Source: Planctomycetota bacterium (lineage in GTDB: Bacteria > Planctomycetota > UBA1135). Taken from it: a stretch of DNA of 6,786 bases. The DNA lies in NCBI GenBank assembly GCA_029243845.1, contig JAQWRF010000004.1, positions 1 to 6,786 of the forward strand. Reading direction: 5' to 3'. Below, in pieces: positions 6,517 through 6,786 of this stretch. The translations under genes and the position numbers were made by a program. Position 1 is the stretch's first letter. Every line of letters starts with the position of its first letter. Under the pieces are notes generated by a model, which ran no database searches, was not told where the DNA came from, and saw nothing but the letters and a program-made list of their open reading frames with translations.

Positions 6517-6522
6517 TATAAT
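6517..6522 (+). promoter_or_regulatory. Consensus -10 element placed for a leaderless mRNA
   Basis: A perfect TATAAT whose position is exactly -12 to -7 if the A of ATG 6529 is the first transcribed base. No Shine-Dalgarno exists between it and the ATG. The matching -35 region (about 6494-6499) is poor, so activator help or a different promoter is possible. The 103-base divergent gap from 6426 to 6528 must also hold the promoter of the NTF2-like gene, which I could not identify. Confidence 0.4.
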
Positions 6523-6528
6523 TACACC

Positions 6529-6786
6529 ATGATTGCAAGACTACTAATAGCGTTTGGGATAATCAGCTTTTTCCTCAATGCCCCATTATGGGGGCAAAAC
6601 TCCCTGCTTGCATATCGCTGGGATGGAGAGAGCGAGTCTGCCCTCATGGGATATTCAGTCTCTGGCGCTGGGGACGTAAATGCTGATGGCATTCCTGACT
6701 TTATTGTTGGAGCCAAGGAAACAAAAGCAGCGGGTGTTTTCCGATCAGGTTCCGCTTATGTCTTCTCTGGCATTGATGGTTCACAA
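6529..6786 (+). CDS. Exported FG-GAP repeat protein (5' end only)
   Basis: The first 86 codons of a gene that runs off the right edge. Residues 1-22 form a signal peptide: R4, hydrophobic run 5-20, likely cleavage near LWG/Q at 22-23. The mature part begins the first FG-GAP blade of an integrin-alpha-type beta-propeller: GYSVSGAGDVNADGIPD at 41-57 carries the calcium-binding pattern DxNxDGxxD (D49, N51, D53, D57), followed by FIVGA (58-62) and GSAYVFSGIDG (74-84). Such proteins usually carry several blades and lie at the cell surface or outside the cell, often with adhesion or sorting domains further on that cannot be seen here. ATG 6529 is preceded in frame by a stop (TAA near 6500) and begins the signal peptide. 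The gene is transcribed divergently from the NTF2-like/GFA unit. Confidence 0.88.
   Translation, partial: MIARLLIAFGIISFFLNAPLWGQNSLLAYRWDGESESALMGYSVSGAGDVNADGIPDFIVGAKETKAAGVFRSGSAYVFSGIDGSQ
6580..6595 (+). other. Short GC-rich hairpin in signal-peptide coding region
   Basis: GCCCC (6580-6584) can pair with GGGGC (6591-6595) around a six-base loop, within codons 18-23 of the FG-GAP gene. It may simply reflect codon choice for the NAPLWG segment. It is noted because a stem this close to a start codon can affect translation. Confidence 0.3.

Overview
The window carries seven protein-coding genes and one tRNA gene, with nothing that looks like a phage, transposon, CRISPR array or defence island. 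Gene density is high: no gap exceeds about 105 bases. The organism is probably a Gram-negative bacterium. An Escherichia-type aminopeptidase N, a tRNA with encoded CCA and exported proteins fit a free-living (possibly marine) gammaproteobacterium. The near absence of Shine-Dalgarno sequences is unusual for that group, so this placement is tentative.

Left part (1-5031, all minus strand, read right to left): a secreted six-cysteine protein of a conserved but uncharacterised type. Three bases later, in the same frame, follows a polytopic membrane iron-sulfur protein (CcoG/NapH-like core with a periplasmic TPR-like tail). After 35 bases comes pepN, whose last ~110 codons lie outside the window. 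The tight spacing suggests co-transcription of the first two genes at least, but their products share no obvious pathway.

Middle (5032-5560): a 27-base purine/pyrimidine tract in the leader of the secreted-protein gene; a small GIY-YIG nuclease-family gene (minus); a tRNA-Arg(TCT) gene (plus) that starts 31 bases from the nuclease start codon, in divergent orientation; and a ~60-base imperfect palindrome just downstream of the tRNA that no gene explains.

Right part (5561-6786): a two-gene minus-strand unit encoding an NTF2-fold (lumazine-binding-like/SnoaL-like) protein and a GFA/CENP-V-family zinc protein. Divergent from it is the 5' end of an exported FG-GAP repeat protein that runs off the right edge.

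I found no clear new multi-gene system. The best leads are the iron-sulfur/TPR membrane protein and its in-frame junction with the secreted protein, the palindrome beside the tRNA, the anti-Shine-Dalgarno-like leader tract, and the lack of Shine-Dalgarno sites at all seven starts.
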